From: Planococcus sp. MER TA 32b
GTDB taxonomy: Bacteria; Bacillota; Bacilli; Bacillales_A; Planococcaceae
Direction: 5' to 3'
NCBI GenBank assembly: GCA_023715185.1
Contig: JAMCAN010000001.1
Location: 1,178,001 to 1,242,000 of the forward strand
DNA: 64,000 nucleotides
Program-made: the position numbers and the translations under genes
The notes under the pieces: model-generated
Seen by the model: only the letters and a program-made list of their open reading frames with translations
Told to the model about the DNA's origin: nothing
The model's database searches: none
In this document: positions 18,913 through 29,681 of the stretch, one piece after another
Layout: each line of letters opens with the position of its first letter
Numbering within the stretch: position 1 is the stretch's first letter

Positions 18913-18938
18913 AACCTCACGCTAAGTGGGGTTTTTTT
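18913..18938 (+). terminator. Terminator after ylmG
   Basis: AACCTCAC and GTGGGGTT pair (with a G-T pair) around GCTAA and are followed by seven T residues. Confidence 0.8.
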
Positions 18939-18971
18939 CTTGAAACGATATTTTTTGAAAGGAGCATCCCT

Positions 18972-19757
18972 ATGGATTCCATTTTTCAGCATTTCAGAAA
19001 AGAAGAGCAGCAATTCATCGAGCAGGTCTCCGGCTGGTTGAATGAAGTCGAAGACCGTTATACGCCCAAACTGACTGACTTTTTGGACCCCCGTGAGAGA
19101 TTCATTGTAAAATCAGTGCTTGGGTCGAACGAAATCCGTATGGAATCTCGCGGTTTATTTCCGGATGCAGAACGGCAGCGGGTTTTATTGTATCCCTCGT
19201 ATTACGAACCGACCGACGAAGATTTTGATATTACTGTCTTTGAATTGAAATATCCGGTTAAATTTGTCACGCTGCGACATCCGGATATTTTGGGATCGCT
19301 GATGTCTGTCGGACTCGACCGCAGCAAATTCGGCGATATCCGTATCGACGGCGAAAGAATTCAATTCGCAGTGGCGGATGAAGTGAGTTTGTATCTGCAA
19401 ACCAATTTCGTCTCAGCGGCAAAAGTGAAAGTGCAATTGATCGAAGTAGACGATGTTGCCGAGATGATTACCGCTACGGAAGAATGGCATGAAGAATCGC
19501 ATACTGTAAGTTCAATGCGGCTCGATACGGTGATGAGTTCCGTCTATAATATTTCGCGCCAAAAAGCTGCTGCTTTGATTCATGGCGGCAAGGTGAAAGT
19601 GAATTGGACAGTGCAGGAACATCCGTCATTCGAATTGCATGAGTCGGATATGATTTCATCGAGAGGCTTCGGCCGGATCAAGGTCCTCATGATAGAAGGC
19701 AGAACGAAGAAAGACAAAGTGCGGCTGCAGATCGGACGTTTGGAACAACGGAAATAG
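18972..19757 (+). CDS. ylmH: S4-domain RNA-binding protein YlmH
   Basis: A 261-residue RNA-binding protein with an S4 domain at residues about 180-240 (MRLDTVMSSVYNISRQKAA, VKVNW). In B. subtilis YlmH acts in ribosome quality control, binding stalled 50S subunits carrying peptidyl-tRNA, a pathway parallel to RqcH; an rqcH gene lies at 54.4 kb in this window. GAAAGGAG precedes the ATG. Confidence 0.9.
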   Translation: MDSIFQHFRKEEQQFIEQVSGWLNEVEDRYTPKLTDFLDPRERFIVKSVLGSNEIRMESRGLFPDAERQRVLLYPSYYEPTDEDFDITVFELKYPVKFVTLRHPDILGSLMSVGLDRSKFGDIRIDGERIQFAVADEVSLYLQTNFVSAAKVKVQLIEVDDVAEMITATEEWHEESHTVSSMRLDTVMSSVYNISRQKAAALIHGGKVKVNWTVQEHPSFELHESDMISSRGFGRIKVLMIEGRTKKDKVRLQIGRLEQRK

Positions 19758-19761
19758 CCCG

Positions 19762-19813
19762 TGCATGGAATATTAAAAATTATACTGATATTTCATGCAA
19801 TGGGCGGTATAAT
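19762..19813 (+). promoter_or_regulatory. Hairpin and promoter before divIVA
   Basis: TGCATGGAATAT and ATATTTCATGCA form a 12-base inverted repeat with one mismatch (about 19762-19800), not followed by a T run. A TATAAT box lies at 19808-19813, with CTGATA at 19785-19790 as a weak -35 at 17-base spacing. The -35 falls inside the right half of the hairpin. Confidence 0.55.
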
Positions 19814-19850
19814 GGAAAGTAACAAACATAATTTAAGGAGAGTGCACTGA

Positions 19851-20372
19851 ATGCCATTGTCCCCGTTGGATATACATAATAAAGAATTCAGCAAGGCGTT
19901 TCGCGGATACCAGGAAGATGAAGTGAACGAATTCCTGGATCAGATCATTAAGGATTACGAAATCCTGCTGAAAGAGAAAAAAGACCTTGAAGAACGCTTG
20001 AAACAGACTGACGAACGTGTCGGCCATTTCACGACAATCGAAGGAACTTTGCAGAAATCGATCGTTATCGCCCAGGAGGCAGCGGAAGAAGTTCGCCGCA
20101 ATTCCCAAAAAGAAGCGAAGCTCATCGTCCGCGAAGCGGAAAAGAATGCAGACCGCATCGTCAATGAGTCTTTGACGAAAGCACGACGCATCGCGATGGA
20201 AATCGAAGAGCTGAAGAAACAGTCGAAAGTTTTCCGCAACCGTTTCAAAATGATCGTGGAAGCGCAGCTTGACCTGATTGACACAGACGACTGGGAATCA
20301 TTGATGGAATATGACGTCGATACAACGACACTTGATAAACTGGAAGACAACAACGAAGACTACCGTCCTTGA
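19851..20372 (+). CDS. divIVA: Cell-division/polarity protein DivIVA
   Basis: A 173-residue coiled-coil protein with the conserved N-terminal membrane-binding domain LSPLDIHNKEFSKAFRGY and EVNEFLDQI, then coiled coil over most of the rest. DivIVA senses negatively curved membrane at septa and poles and positions Min or other partners. TTTAAGGAGAG precedes the ATG. The stop codon overlaps the -35 box of the ileS promoter. Confidence 0.95.
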   Translation: MPLSPLDIHNKEFSKAFRGYQEDEVNEFLDQIIKDYEILLKEKKDLEERLKQTDERVGHFTTIEGTLQKSIVIAQEAAEEVRRNSQKEAKLIVREAEKNADRIVNESLTKARRIAMEIEELKKQSKVFRNRFKMIVEAQLDLIDTDDWESLMEYDVDTTTLDKLEDNNEDYRP

Positions 20373-20397
20373 CTAAGGAAGCAACACTCTTTATAAT
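20369..20397 (+). promoter_or_regulatory. Promoter of the ileS T-box transcript
   Basis: TTGACT at 20369-20374 and TATAAT at 20392-20397 are separated by exactly 17 bases. The -35 box overlaps the divIVA stop codon. Confidence 0.88.
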
Positions 20398-20404
20398 TAC
20401 GGCA

Positions 20405-20670
20405 TACTAGAAACAGCAATTATATGATCCAATGCGTTGACGGAGACAGTAAGCATAGCCGATTCAGGAAAGCGAGCCGGGGACAGTGGGAGCCCGGTAC
20501 TGAAAGCTATGAAGAAAATCACTCCTGAGCAGAACCGGGGAAATCCAGTAGCCGGTTCCGTTCCGCCACGATACGGCGTTCGAGTGGCAGTTTATTAAAA
20601 CTGCAACAAGGGTGGTACCGCGAGTCTGGCTTCTCGTCCCTTTCCAGGGATGAGGGGCTTTTTATTATGC
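20405..20670 (+). ncRNA. T-box leader controlling ileS
   Basis: This is an isoleucine tRNA-sensing T-box riboswitch. The T-box core GGTGGTACCGCG is at 20611-20622, and the specifier ATC (20518-20520) lies in GAAGAAAATCACTCC. A terminator stem with arms CTTCTCGTCCCT and AGGGATGAGGGG plus a T run occupies about 20629-20667. Uncharged tRNA-Ile should favour the antiterminator and switch ileS on. The exact 5' end is inferred from the promoter. Confidence 0.93.
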
Positions 20671-20687
20671 TTACAGGAGGAATTTTG

Positions 20688-23450
20688 ATGGATTACAAAG
20701 ACACATTATTAATGCCGAAAACAGATTTTCCGATGCGCGGCAATTTGCCGAACCGGGAACCCGAAATGCAAGCGAAGTGGGAAGAGATGGAGATCTACAA
20801 AAAAGTTCAGGAACGGACAAAAGATCTGCCGTTTTTCGTACTCCATGATGGACCGCCATATGCCAATGGCGATTTGCATATGGGCCATGCACTGAACAAA
20901 GTGCTGAAAGACATGATTGTGCGTTCACGTTCAATGATGGGCTTCAACGCACCATACGTGCCGGGCTGGGACACACACGGCCTGCCGATCGAGCAGGCTT
21001 TGACGAATAAAGGCGTGAACCGCAAAGAAATGTCATTGGCTGAATTCCGTAAACTCTGTGAAGAGTATGCGTATGGGCAGATCGACAGCCAGCGCACTCA
21101 GTTTAAACGCATCGGCGTACGCGGCGACTGGGAAAATCCTTATGTCACATTGAAACCTGCCTATGAAGCACGCCAGATCGAAGTGTTTGGTGCGATGGCG
21201 AATAAAGGCTATATCTATAAAGGGTTGAAACCCGTTTACTGGTCCCCTTCAAGTGAGTCTTCACTTGCAGAAGCTGAAATCGAATATCACGATAAAAAAT
21301 CTCCATCCATCTATGTTTCATTCGCAGTGACCGATGGAAAAGGCGTTCTCGCGGAAGGGACGAAATTGATCATCTGGACGACGACTCCTTGGACGATTCC
21401 TGCAAACCTTGGGATCACAGTCCATGAGAAATTGGATTATGTAGAAGTGGAAGCTAAAGGATCCCTTTACGTGATTGCACGTGAATTATTGGATGAAGTA
21501 ACTTCTGAACTCGGCTGGGAAGATCCTAAAGTCGTGCGTGAAATGAAAGGTGCGGAGCTTGAAAATATCCTGACGAAGCATCCATTATATGACCGTACAT
21601 CGCTTGTGATGCTCGGCGACCATGTAACTGTCGATTCAGGGACAGGCTGCGTTCATACAGCGCCTGGACACGGGGAAGATGACTTTTTGGTCGGTAAAAA
21701 ATACGGCCTTGACGTTCTTTGCCCGGTCGATGAAAAAGGGGTCTTTACAGAAGAAGCTCCAGGATTCGAAGGCCAGTTCTATGATAAAGCCAATAAAGCG
21801 ATCACTGAAGCATTGGACGTTGCAGGAGCTCTAGAAGCTTTGACGTTCATCACGCACTCGTATCCGCATGACTGGCGCACGAAAAAGCCGGTTATCTACC
21901 GTGCAACTGCACAATGGTTCGTATCGATTGATGCATTCCGCGATAATATCCTGAAAGCGATCAATGAAACAACGTTCACACCGGCATGGGGCGAAACGCG
22001 ACTGTTCAATATGCTACGCGACCGCGGTGACTGGAACATTTCCCGTCAGCGTGTATGGGGCGTGCCGATTCCTGTATTTTATGCAGAAAATGGCGACCCG
22101 ATCATCACCGAAGAAACAATCGCGCATATCGCCGATTTGTTCCGTGAACACGGATCGAATGTCTGGTTCGAACGTCCGGCCGCAGAACTATTGCCGCCTG
22201 GATTCGAACATCCAAGCAGCCCGAACGGCATCTTCACGAAAGAACTCGATATCATGGATGTCTGGTTCGACTCAGGATCATCCCATCAGGCAGTACTTGA
22301 TGAGCGCGACGATCTTCAATACCCGGCAGACCTTTATCTGGAAGGCTCTGACCAATACCGCGGCTGGTTCAACTCTTCATTGACAACAAGTGTAGCGATC
22401 AACGGAATCGCGCCTTATAAAGGTGTATTGAGCCACGGTTTTACACTTGATGGCAACGGCCGCAAAATGAGTAAATCCCTAGGAAACGTCATCGTTCCTG
22501 CAAAAGTGATGAACCAAATGGGTGCTGATATTCTTCGCCTATGGGTTGCGTCCGTTGACTATACGGCTGATGTCCGCGTATCCGATGAGAACTTCAAACA
22601 AGTTTCAGAAGTATACCGCAAAATCCGCAATACGCTGAAATTCCTTCACGGAAATCTTGCTGATTTCAATGAAAAAGAGGATCGCGTCGCATACGAAGAC
22701 ATGCGTGAGATGGATCAGTATATGGCGATGAAACTGCAAAAAATGATTGAGACAGCCCGTAAAGGTTATGAAACCTACGAGTTTGCGACAATCTACAATG
22801 CTTTGAATAATTACTGTGCGAACGATTTGAGTTCTTTCTATCTGGATGTTGCAAAAGACGTTGTTTATATCGAAGCGGCAGACCATCCACACCGCCGCGC
22901 AATGCAGACGGTCATGTTCGATTCATTGATGGCCATCCTGAAATTGGCGTCCCCGATCATTCCGCATACGGCTGATGAAATGTGGTCGTATCTTGGATTT
23001 GTAGAAGAAGACAGTGTCCAATTGACGGACTTCCCGGAAGTTGTGGAAAACAGCAGCTTCAAAGATCTTGAAGTGAAGTGGGAGAAATTCATGGATGTCC
23101 GCGATGATGTACTGAAAGCATTGGAAGAAGCGCGTGCAGCGAAGACAATCGGTAAATCGCTGGAAGCTAAAGTTACAGTTTACGGTTCAGAAGAAACGAA
23201 AAATCTTTTGGCATCTGTCGATGATAATGTAGCGCAGCTGTTGATCGTGTCCAACTACGAGTTTGGCGGGTCGCCTGAAAATGCGCCGGCTGATGCTCTT
23301 GTCTTGAACAACGTAACCGTAGCAGTCCAAAAATCACAGGGTGAAAAATGTGAACGCTGCTGGACAATCTCTGACAAGATCGGTCAAAGCGAAGCCCATC
23401 CGACACTATGCCCGAGATGTGCGGATGTTGTAGAGAAGCATTATAGCTAA
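20688..23450 (+). CDS. ileS: Isoleucyl-tRNA synthetase
   Basis: A 920-residue class I aminoacyl-tRNA synthetase. It has the HMGH form of the HIGH signature in [11 protein letters not shown], the editing domain ([13 protein letters not shown]), KMSKS in [10 protein letters not shown], and a C-terminal zinc site (CERCW and CPRC). The frame extends to 20667, but AGGAGG at 20676-20681 and family length favour the ATG at 20688. It is preceded by its own T-box and promoter and followed by repeat DNA. Confidence 0.97.
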   Translation: MDYKDTLLMPKTDFPMRGNLPNREPEMQAKWEEMEIYKKVQERTKDLPFFVLHDGPPYANGDLHMGHALNKVLKDMIVRSRSMMGFNAPYVPGWDTHGLPIEQALTNKGVNRKEMSLAEFRKLCEEYAYGQIDSQRTQFKRIGVRGDWENPYVTLKPAYEARQIEVFGAMANKGYIYKGLKPVYWSPSSESSLAEAEIEYHDKKSPSIYVSFAVTDGKGVLAEGTKLIIWTTTPWTIPANLGITVHEKLDYVEVEAKGSLYVIARELLDEVTSELGWEDPKVVREMKGAELENILTKHPLYDRTSLVMLGDHVTVDSGTGCVHTAPGHGEDDFLVGKKYGLDVLCPVDEKGVFTEEAPGFEGQFYDKANKAITEALDVAGALEALTFITHSYPHDWRTKKPVIYRATAQWFVSIDAFRDNILKAINETTFTPAWGETRLFNMLRDRGDWNISRQRVWGVPIPVFYAENGDPIITEETIAHIADLFREHGSNVWFERPAAELLPPGFEHPSSPNGIFTKELDIMDVWFDSGSSHQAVLDERDDLQYPADLYLEGSDQYRGWFNSSLTTSVAINGIAPYKGVLSHGFTLDGNGRKMSKSLGNVIVPAKVMNQMGADILRLWVASVDYTADVRVSDENFKQVSEVYRKIRNTLKFLHGNLADFNEKEDRVAYEDMREMDQYMAMKLQKMIETARKGYETYEFATIYNALNNYCANDLSSFYLDVAKDVVYIEAADHPHRRAMQTVMFDSLMAILKLASPIIPHTADEMWSYLGFVEEDSVQLTDFPEVVENSSFKDLEVKWEKFMDVRDDVLKALEEARAAKTIGKSLEAKVTVYGSEETKNLLASVDDNVAQLLIVSNYEFGGSPENAPADALVLNNVTVAVQKSQGEKCERCWTISDKIGQSEAHPTLCPRCADVVEKHYS

Positions 23451-23860
23451 GAAAAGCGGAAGCGCCTGTTCAGCTCTGAAAGGCATAAGGCGAACCAGTG
23501 AAGCGGCGCCTTTTGCCGTGCAGCTGGGTTGACTTATGACCCGAAGAGCTAGGCGCTGGAGTCTGGACAGGAATGACTTATTGGAATCGATATTCCGCAA
23601 AACAGCTTGCTTCTTGTAAGCCGTGCTCCTGCATCGCTGCGCTGCTTCGTCGCAAAGAGTTGCCCTCGCAGGCGTCGGTCAACTCTTCGCTGTTTTGCTC
23701 CATATCTCTAGAAACTTCTCTCTGCGCCGGCGCGCCTATGGACTGAGCGGAGTAATAAGACGAGTGGTTTTCTCGGCTTATTGCGACGAGCTTGCGCAGG
23801 AGCATAATCTTTGCACTGTCCTAAGCGCCGAAGCGTTAAATACATGACTTTTCATTTAAA
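23451..23860 (+). repeat. Composite repeat block R3 (direct copy plus an inverted partial copy)
   Basis: The 524-base gap after ileS is mostly repeat. The first part (about 23451-23571) matches R1: GAAAAGCGGAAGCGCC, CTGAAAGGCATAAGGCG, GCGCTGGAGTCTGGACAG. The second (about 23627-23657) contains GCTCCTGCATCGCTGCGCTG, the reverse complement of a block in R2, followed by arms AGAGTTG and CAACTCT. A further GC-rich stretch runs to about 23830. I see no convincing gene here. Confidence 0.8.
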
Positions 23861-23881
23861 TGGCAAATAAATTGTTGAGGT

Positions 23882-23909
23882 CTGGAGAACCGGAAAGCCG
23901 GCTCTCCAG
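23882..23909 (+). terminator. Strong hairpin before lspA, possibly a terminator
   Basis: CTGGAGAACCGG and CCGGCTCTCCAG pair nearly perfectly around AAAG. The following T run starts about ten bases later, so termination is likely but not textbook. Confidence 0.55.
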
Positions 23910-23974
23910 GCCTTCACTTTTTTGTGGCGGATTGTGTTAAAATAGAATGACAGATGATTTGACGGGGGAAACAT

Positions 23975-24451
23975 ATGTTTATTTATTATGCAATTGCAGC
24001 GGTAATTATAGCAGCAGACCAATTCACGAAATGGCTGGTCCTGCAGAACATGGAAATCGGGGAAAGAATTCCCGTCATTGAGCCTTATCTCGCTTGGCTG
24101 TCGCATCGCAATAGAGGCGCAGCATGGGGGATGCTTGAAGGCCAGATGTGGCTGTTTGCCATCATCACCATTGCGGTGATTGCGGGGATCCTCTATTATT
24201 TCCATAAGCACGCCAAAGGGCAGCCGCTGTTCCAGCTGAGCCTGATGGTTATCCTTGGCGGAGCAATCGGAAACTTCATCGACAGAATGCTTCGGGGCGA
24301 AGTCGTCGATTTTGTTGACGTGCTGATTCCGGTCATCAATTACGATTTTCCAATTTTTAATATTGCCGACGCTGCACTGACGATCGGGGTTATCCTGATG
24401 ATCATATTCGTGATCTATGACGAAAAACAACAAAAGAAAAAGGTGTCTTAA
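23975..24451 (+). CDS. lspA: Lipoprotein signal peptidase (signal peptidase II)
   Basis: A 158-residue membrane aspartyl protease with four hydrophobic segments that removes signal peptides from prolipoproteins. Conserved segments are ADQFTKWL, NRGAAWGML, GGAIGNFIDRML and FNIADAALTIG, holding the two catalytic aspartates. A GGGGGAAAC site precedes the ATG. Its stop overlaps the next gene start (TAATG), the usual lspA-ylyB order in Bacilli. Confidence 0.96.
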   Translation: MFIYYAIAAVIIAADQFTKWLVLQNMEIGERIPVIEPYLAWLSHRNRGAAWGMLEGQMWLFAIITIAVIAGILYYFHKHAKGQPLFQLSLMVILGGAIGNFIDRMLRGEVVDFVDVLIPVINYDFPIFNIADAALTIGVILMIIFVIYDEKQQKKKVS

Positions 24452-25362
24452 TGGAAGATTTAACTATACAGGTAACAGAAGAAATGGCGGGCCAACGAAT
24501 CGACAAAGCAGTTTCTGCCATGGACGAAGACTGGTCGCGTTCACAGATTGCCAATTGGGTGAAAGACGGGGCAGTCCGGGTCAACGGCCAGATAGTCAAG
24601 CCGAATTATAAAGTGCGTCTCGAAGATGTCATCATCGCTACACCGCCTGTTCTTGAAGAACTTGACGTTGTGCCGGAAGATTTGGATCTTGATATCGTTT
24701 ATGAAGATGCCGATGTACTGGTCGTCAACAAACCGAAAGGCATGGTCGTCCATCCTGCGCCTGGCCATTCACGCGGCACGCTGGTCAATGGCCTTATGCA
24801 TCATTGCACCGACTTGTCGGGCATCAACGGAATCGTCCGTCCAGGAATCGTCCACCGGATCGACAAAGATACATCCGGTTTGCTGATGGTCGCAAAAAAT
24901 GACACAGCACATACTTCACTGGTCAATCAATTGGTCAGAAAAAGCGTGACACGCAAATATATTGCGCTGGTACATGGCCATATTCCACATGATAAAGGAA
25001 CGATCGAAGCTCCGATTGCCCGCGATCCGAAAGAACGCCAGAACATGTCGGTTGTGGATAAAGGCAAGCATGCGGTGACGCATTTCCGCGTTCTCGAACG
25101 TTTCGGTGATTTTACACTGGTCGAATGCCGTCTTGAAACGGGGCGCACACACCAGATCCGTGTCCATATGAAATACATCGGCTATCCGTTAGTCGGCGAT
25201 CCGAAATACGGACCGAAGAAAACGATGGATATCGGAGGCCAGGCGCTTCACGCGGAAGTGATCGGTTTCGATCATCCGAAAACGGGAGAATACATGGAAT
25301 ACTCGGCGGAAATGCCTGAGGAATTTGCGGAACTTCTGGAATCTCTTCGCAAGAAGGATTGA
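24451..25362 (+). CDS. RluD-family pseudouridine synthase (YlyB-like)
   Basis: A 303-residue enzyme with an N-terminal S4 RNA-binding domain (GQRIDKAVSAM, NGQIVKPNYKV) and a pseudouridine synthase domain carrying the catalytic aspartate in HRIDKDTSGLL and the GRTHQIRVH motif. The family isomerises uridines in 23S rRNA; the exact site cannot be read from sequence. It is translationally coupled to lspA. The promoter of the pyr operon overlaps its stop codon. Confidence 0.9.
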   Translation: MEDLTIQVTEEMAGQRIDKAVSAMDEDWSRSQIANWVKDGAVRVNGQIVKPNYKVRLEDVIIATPPVLEELDVVPEDLDLDIVYEDADVLVVNKPKGMVVHPAPGHSRGTLVNGLMHHCTDLSGINGIVRPGIVHRIDKDTSGLLMVAKNDTAHTSLVNQLVRKSVTRKYIALVHGHIPHDKGTIEAPIARDPKERQNMSVVDKGKHAVTHFRVLERFGDFTLVECRLETGRTHQIRVHMKYIGYPLVGDPKYGPKKTMDIGGQALHAEVIGFDHPKTGEYMEYSAEMPEEFAELLESLRKKD

Positions 25363-25388
25363 CAAAGACCGAAGTTGTTCTTTATACT
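25359..25388 (+). promoter_or_regulatory. pyr operon promoter
   Basis: A consensus TTGACA at 25359-25364 is followed 18 bases later by TATACT at 25383-25388. The -35 box overlaps the end of the upstream gene. Confidence 0.85.
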
Positions 25389-26091
<703 letters not shown>

Positions 26092-26113
26092 GAGAGAGAC
26101 GGGGGAGAAAGTT

Positions 26114-27403
26114 TTGAGCGAAGCAGTACTCGATATACAGGATAAACCAAAAACCGGCCAGTGGATTTCACTGAGCCTGCAGCATATGTTCGCCATGTTC
26201 GGGGCCACGATTCTTGTCCCGCAACTGGTCGGCTTGAGTCCCGCAATCGCGCTTTTGACAAGCGGCATCGCGACCATCATTTTTGTACTGATCACCCAAT
26301 TTAAAGTACCGGCATATTTGGGATCATCTTTCGCCTTTATCGTGCCGATACAAATCGCCACCGAATCCGGAGGCATCGGATCGGCGATGATCGGTGCCAT
26401 GTTCGTATCGGCTGTTTACGCGATCGTCTCATTGATCATCTGGAAGACAGGCTATATATGGCTGATGAAAATCCTTCCGCCGATTGTGGTCGGACCGGTC
26501 ATCATCGTCATCGGGCTAGCGTTATCAGGAACGGCGGTGGACATGGCCATGACCATCCCGGCAGCGGGCGGCGGCTCGGAATACAGCCTGCTGCATTTCT
26601 CAGCGGCCATCGTGACGCTGCTGACAGCGATCGCTTGCACGATTTACTTTAAGAACATCATTTCACTCATGCCGATCCTTATCGGATTGATCGTCGGTTA
26701 TGCCTACTCGGCAGCGATCGGCATCATTGATTTTACAGCCATTGGAGAAGCCAAATGGTTTGCGGTGCCGGACTTCCTGATACCAGGAGTGGATTACTCC
26801 TTTACGGTGACCGGCACACTTTTATGGGCCATGGTGCCGATCGCCATCGTAACGATATCGGAACATATCGGCCACCAATTGGTGCTTGGCAAAATTGTCA
26901 GCCGGAATTACATAAAAGATCCGGGGCTTCACCGCTCGATACTGGGTGACGGTCTTGGAACATTTATTTCTTCATTGATCGGCGGTCCGCCGAAAACGAC
27001 ATACGGTGAAAACATCGGTGTCCTGGCCATTACCCGCGTATTCAGTGTCTACGTTATCCTTGGTGCAGCGGTATTCGCCATCGTATTCTCTTTCGCAGGG
27101 AAACTGATGGCTGCCATCGAAACGATACCTACCGCTGTGCTTGGCGGGATTTCAATCCTGCTGTTCGGGATCATCGCTTCGTCCGGCTTGCGGATGCTGG
27201 TGGACAACAACATCGACTTCGGCAATAAACGCAATCTGGTCATTTCATCGGTTATCCTGGTTATCGGGATCGGGGGAGCGAAGCTGGAATTCAGCGAAAC
27301 ATTCGCAATCGAAGGGATGGCGCTGGCAGCCATCATCGGAGTGATCCTGAACCTGATGCTGCCGGGACTTGAAAAGCAAGAACTTGACGACGGAACTGAA
27401 TAA
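26114..27403 (+). CDS. pyrP: Uracil permease
   Basis: A 429-residue nucleobase/cation symporter (NCS2 family) with about 14 membrane segments importing uracil. Typical segments are LQHMFAMFGATILVP near the N-terminus and the GGPPKTTYGENIGV loop. The start codon is TTG at 26114, preceded by a GGGGGAG site. Only 22 bases separate it from pyrR, so the attenuator that lies in this gap in B. subtilis is absent here. Confidence 0.94.
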   Translation: MSEAVLDIQDKPKTGQWISLSLQHMFAMFGATILVPQLVGLSPAIALLTSGIATIIFVLITQFKVPAYLGSSFAFIVPIQIATESGGIGSAMIGAMFVSAVYAIVSLIIWKTGYIWLMKILPPIVVGPVIIVIGLALSGTAVDMAMTIPAAGGGSEYSLLHFSAAIVTLLTAIACTIYFKNIISLMPILIGLIVGYAYSAAIGIIDFTAIGEAKWFAVPDFLIPGVDYSFTVTGTLLWAMVPIAIVTISEHIGHQLVLGKIVSRNYIKDPGLHRSILGDGLGTFISSLIGGPPKTTYGENIGVLAITRVFSVYVILGAAVFAIVFSFAGKLMAAIETIPTAVLGGISILLFGIIASSGLRMLVDNNIDFGNKRNLVISSVILVIGIGGAKLEFSETFAIEGMALAAIIGVILNLMLPGLEKQELDDGTE

Positions 27404-27509
27404 ACACCTTTTAATGAATGTCCAGAGAGGCATGGAAAGGGTTGAATGATAAGGGTGAAGTATGCCCTTATTTCCTCACACCTTCCTGCTCTCAGGAAGG
27501 TGTTTTTTT
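27404..27509 (+). promoter_or_regulatory. Second PyrR attenuator, between pyrP and pyrB
   Basis: ATGTCCAGAGAGGCATGG (about 27418-27435) is a second PyrR-binding signature. A GATAAGGG/CCCTTATT hairpin follows, then a terminator with arms ACACCTTCCTG and CAGGAAGGTGT and a T run (27478-27509). It would regulate pyrB and everything downstream separately from pyrR-pyrP. Confidence 0.9.
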
Positions 27510-27527
27510 ATGGAAGGGGACGGGAAT

Positions 27528-28397
27528 ATGCCGAATTTATTGACCATGAACACGTTGACGAATGAAACCATACTGAATTTGATCGGGCGCGCGGCCGCTT
27601 TTGAAAAAGGTGAAGAGCTGAAACTTGGCGGAACAATCGCCAATCTGTTCTTTGAACCGAGCACCCGCACGAAGATGAGTTTTGAAATGGCGGAGCATAA
27701 ACTCGGGATTGCGGCATTGCCTTTTGAAACCGGCTTCTCCTCTGTGCTGAAAGGTGAAACCCTCTACGATACGGTGAAGACGCTGGAAGCGATCGGAGTG
27801 GATGCGGTAGTCATCCGCCACAGCGAAGAAGAATATTACAGGCAGCTGGAAGGCATCCGGCTTGCGGTGATCAACGGAGGCGATGGCTCAGGACAGCATC
27901 CGACTCAATCACTGCTCGACCTGTACACGATACAGCAGGAATTCGGCGGCTTTGAAAATCTCCACGTGACGATTGCGGGCGACATTGCACATAGCCGAGT
28001 GGCTAAATCGAATGCTGCAGCGCTCCAGCAATTGGGTGCCAAAGTGAGCTTTGTCTGTCCGCCGGAATGGAGCGGCGGGTTCGAATCTTCAGACCGCATA
28101 GATAATTATATAGAAGAAACGGATGTGCTGATGCTGCTGCGCGTCCAGCACGAACGTCATACGGACGGTGAATCAATGACGAAAGAGCAATACCATGAGC
28201 GATACGGACTGACAACTGAACGTGAACAGAAGATGAAGCGTACGGCGATCATCATGCATCCGGCACCGATCAACAGAGGCGTCGAAATCGCCGACAGCCT
28301 GGTTGAATGCGAGCGATCACGGATCTTCAAACAAATGGCAAACGGAGTGTTCGTCCGAATGGCAGTTCTTGAATACGCAATGAAAGGGAGAGATTGA
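27528..28397 (+). CDS. pyrB: Aspartate carbamoyltransferase, catalytic subunit
   Basis: A 289-residue enzyme joining carbamoyl phosphate and aspartate. It carries FEPSTRTKMSFE (carbamoyl phosphate loop), SGQHPTQSLLDLYTI and HPAPINRGVEI. The open frame extends back to 27462, but that part overlaps the attenuator terminator; the family start MPNLLTMN at 27528 is preceded by purine-rich AAGGGGACGGGAAT. No regulatory PyrI chain is present, as usual in Bacilli. Confidence 0.95.
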   Translation: MPNLLTMNTLTNETILNLIGRAAAFEKGEELKLGGTIANLFFEPSTRTKMSFEMAEHKLGIAALPFETGFSSVLKGETLYDTVKTLEAIGVDAVVIRHSEEEYYRQLEGIRLAVINGGDGSGQHPTQSLLDLYTIQQEFGGFENLHVTIAGDIAHSRVAKSNAAALQQLGAKVSFVCPPEWSGGFESSDRIDNYIEETDVLMLLRVQHERHTDGESMTKEQYHERYGLTTEREQKMKRTAIIMHPAPINRGVEIADSLVECERSRIFKQMANGVFVRMAVLEYAMKGRD

Positions 28398-28400
28398 GAT

Positions 28401-29681
28401 ATGAATTTATTCATAAAAAATGTAAACATGCTGCAGGACGGGGAATTAACTCCGGTAAACATTCGCGTCGCAGATGGAAAGATTCAGGAGATCGGAAAAG
28501 AACTTACCGCACAGGGAGAAGAAGAAATTGACGGCAAAGGCCGGATGGTCGCACCAGGATTCGTTGATGTCCATGTTCATTTGCGTGAACCGGGCGGAGA
28601 GCAGAAAGAGACGATCGAAAGCGGGACGAAATCAGCGGCAAAAGGCGGCTACACGACCATCTGCGCAATGCCGAATACGCGCCCGGTGCCGGACACAAAA
28701 GAAAACCTCCAGCACGTCAACGGGCTGATCGAAAAGAATGCGCACATCCGGGTTTTGCCGTATGCTTCCATCACGATTCGCGAAGCAGGAAAAGAACGGA
28801 CCAACTTAATAGAACTGAAAGAAAACGGCGCCTTCGCGTTTACAGATGACGGAGTCGGAATTCAGGAAGCGGTCATGATGTTTGAAGCGATGAAAGATGC
28901 GGCAGCCATCGACATGCCGATTGTCGCCCATTGTGAAGACAATAGCCTGATCTATGGCGGTGTCATGCACGACGGCAAGCGCAGCCGCGAACTGAGCTTG
29001 AAAGGAATCCCATCGATTGCGGAGTCGGTCCACATTGCACGCGACATCCTGCTGGCGGAAGCGGCGGGCGCACATTACCATGTCTGCCACGTCTCTACTA
29101 AAGAATCGGTACGCGTGATACGCGATGCTAAACGTGCAGGTGTGAAAGTGACGGCGGAAGTGACGCCGCATCACCTCTTGCTGACGGAAGATGACATTCC
29201 TGGAGACGACGCCAAGTACAAGATGAATCCTCCGCTGCGCGCAAAAGAGGATTACGAGGCGCTGCACGAAGGATTGCTTGATGGCACACTCGATTTTATT
29301 GCTACGGATCACGCACCTCACACAGCAGACGAAAAAGCGAATGGCATGGATAAGGCGCCGTTCGGCATCGTCGGATTTGAAACAGCGTTTCCGCTGCTTT
29401 ACACAAATTTCGTGGAGTCCGGCAAATGGACACTTGAGCAATTGATCGACTGGATGACACGGAAACCGGCGGAAGTATTTGGCTTACCGTATGGCACGAT
29501 GAAAATAGGTCAGACAGCGGATCTGGTACTGATCGACCTCGAAAAAGAACAGAAAATCGACCCGGAACAATTTTTATCAAAAGGAAAGAATACACCATTT
29601 GGCGGCTGGCAATGCAAGGCTTGGCCGGCAATGACGATATTCGGCGGTAAAATCGTTTGGCAGGAGGAGGCTCATCAATGA
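28401..29681 (+). CDS. pyrC: Dihydroorotase
   Basis: A 426-residue zinc amidohydrolase closing carbamoyl aspartate to dihydroorotate. The metal motif HVHLREPG is near residue 59, and the second metal region [10 protein letters not shown] is near residue 304; this is the Bacillus-type (class I) enzyme. AAAGGGAG precedes the ATG. The stop overlaps the carA start, so the two are coupled. Confidence 0.96.
   Translation: MNLFIKNVNMLQDGELTPVNIRVADGKIQEIGKELTAQGEEEIDGKGRMVAPGFVDVHVHLREPGGEQKETIESGTKSAAKGGYTTICAMPNTRPVPDTKENLQHVNGLIEKNAHIRVLPYASITIREAGKERTNLIELKENGAFAFTDDGVGIQEAVMMFEAMKDAAAIDMPIVAHCEDNSLIYGGVMHDGKRSRELSLKGIPSIAESVHIARDILLAEAAGAHYHVCHVSTKESVRVIRDAKRAGVKVTAEVTPHHLLLTEDDIPGDDAKYKMNPPLRAKEDYEALHEGLLDGTLDFIATDHAPHTADEKANGMDKAPFGIVGFETAFPLLYTNFVESGKWTLEQLIDWMTRKPAEVFGLPYGTMKIGQTADLVLIDLEKEQKIDPEQFLSKGKNTPFGGWQCKAWPAMTIFGGKIVWQEEAHQ

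Noticed and set aside
23578-23847. ORFs in both strands of the ileS-lspA gap
   Set aside because: They lie wholly in dispersed repeat sequence and show no protein family features.
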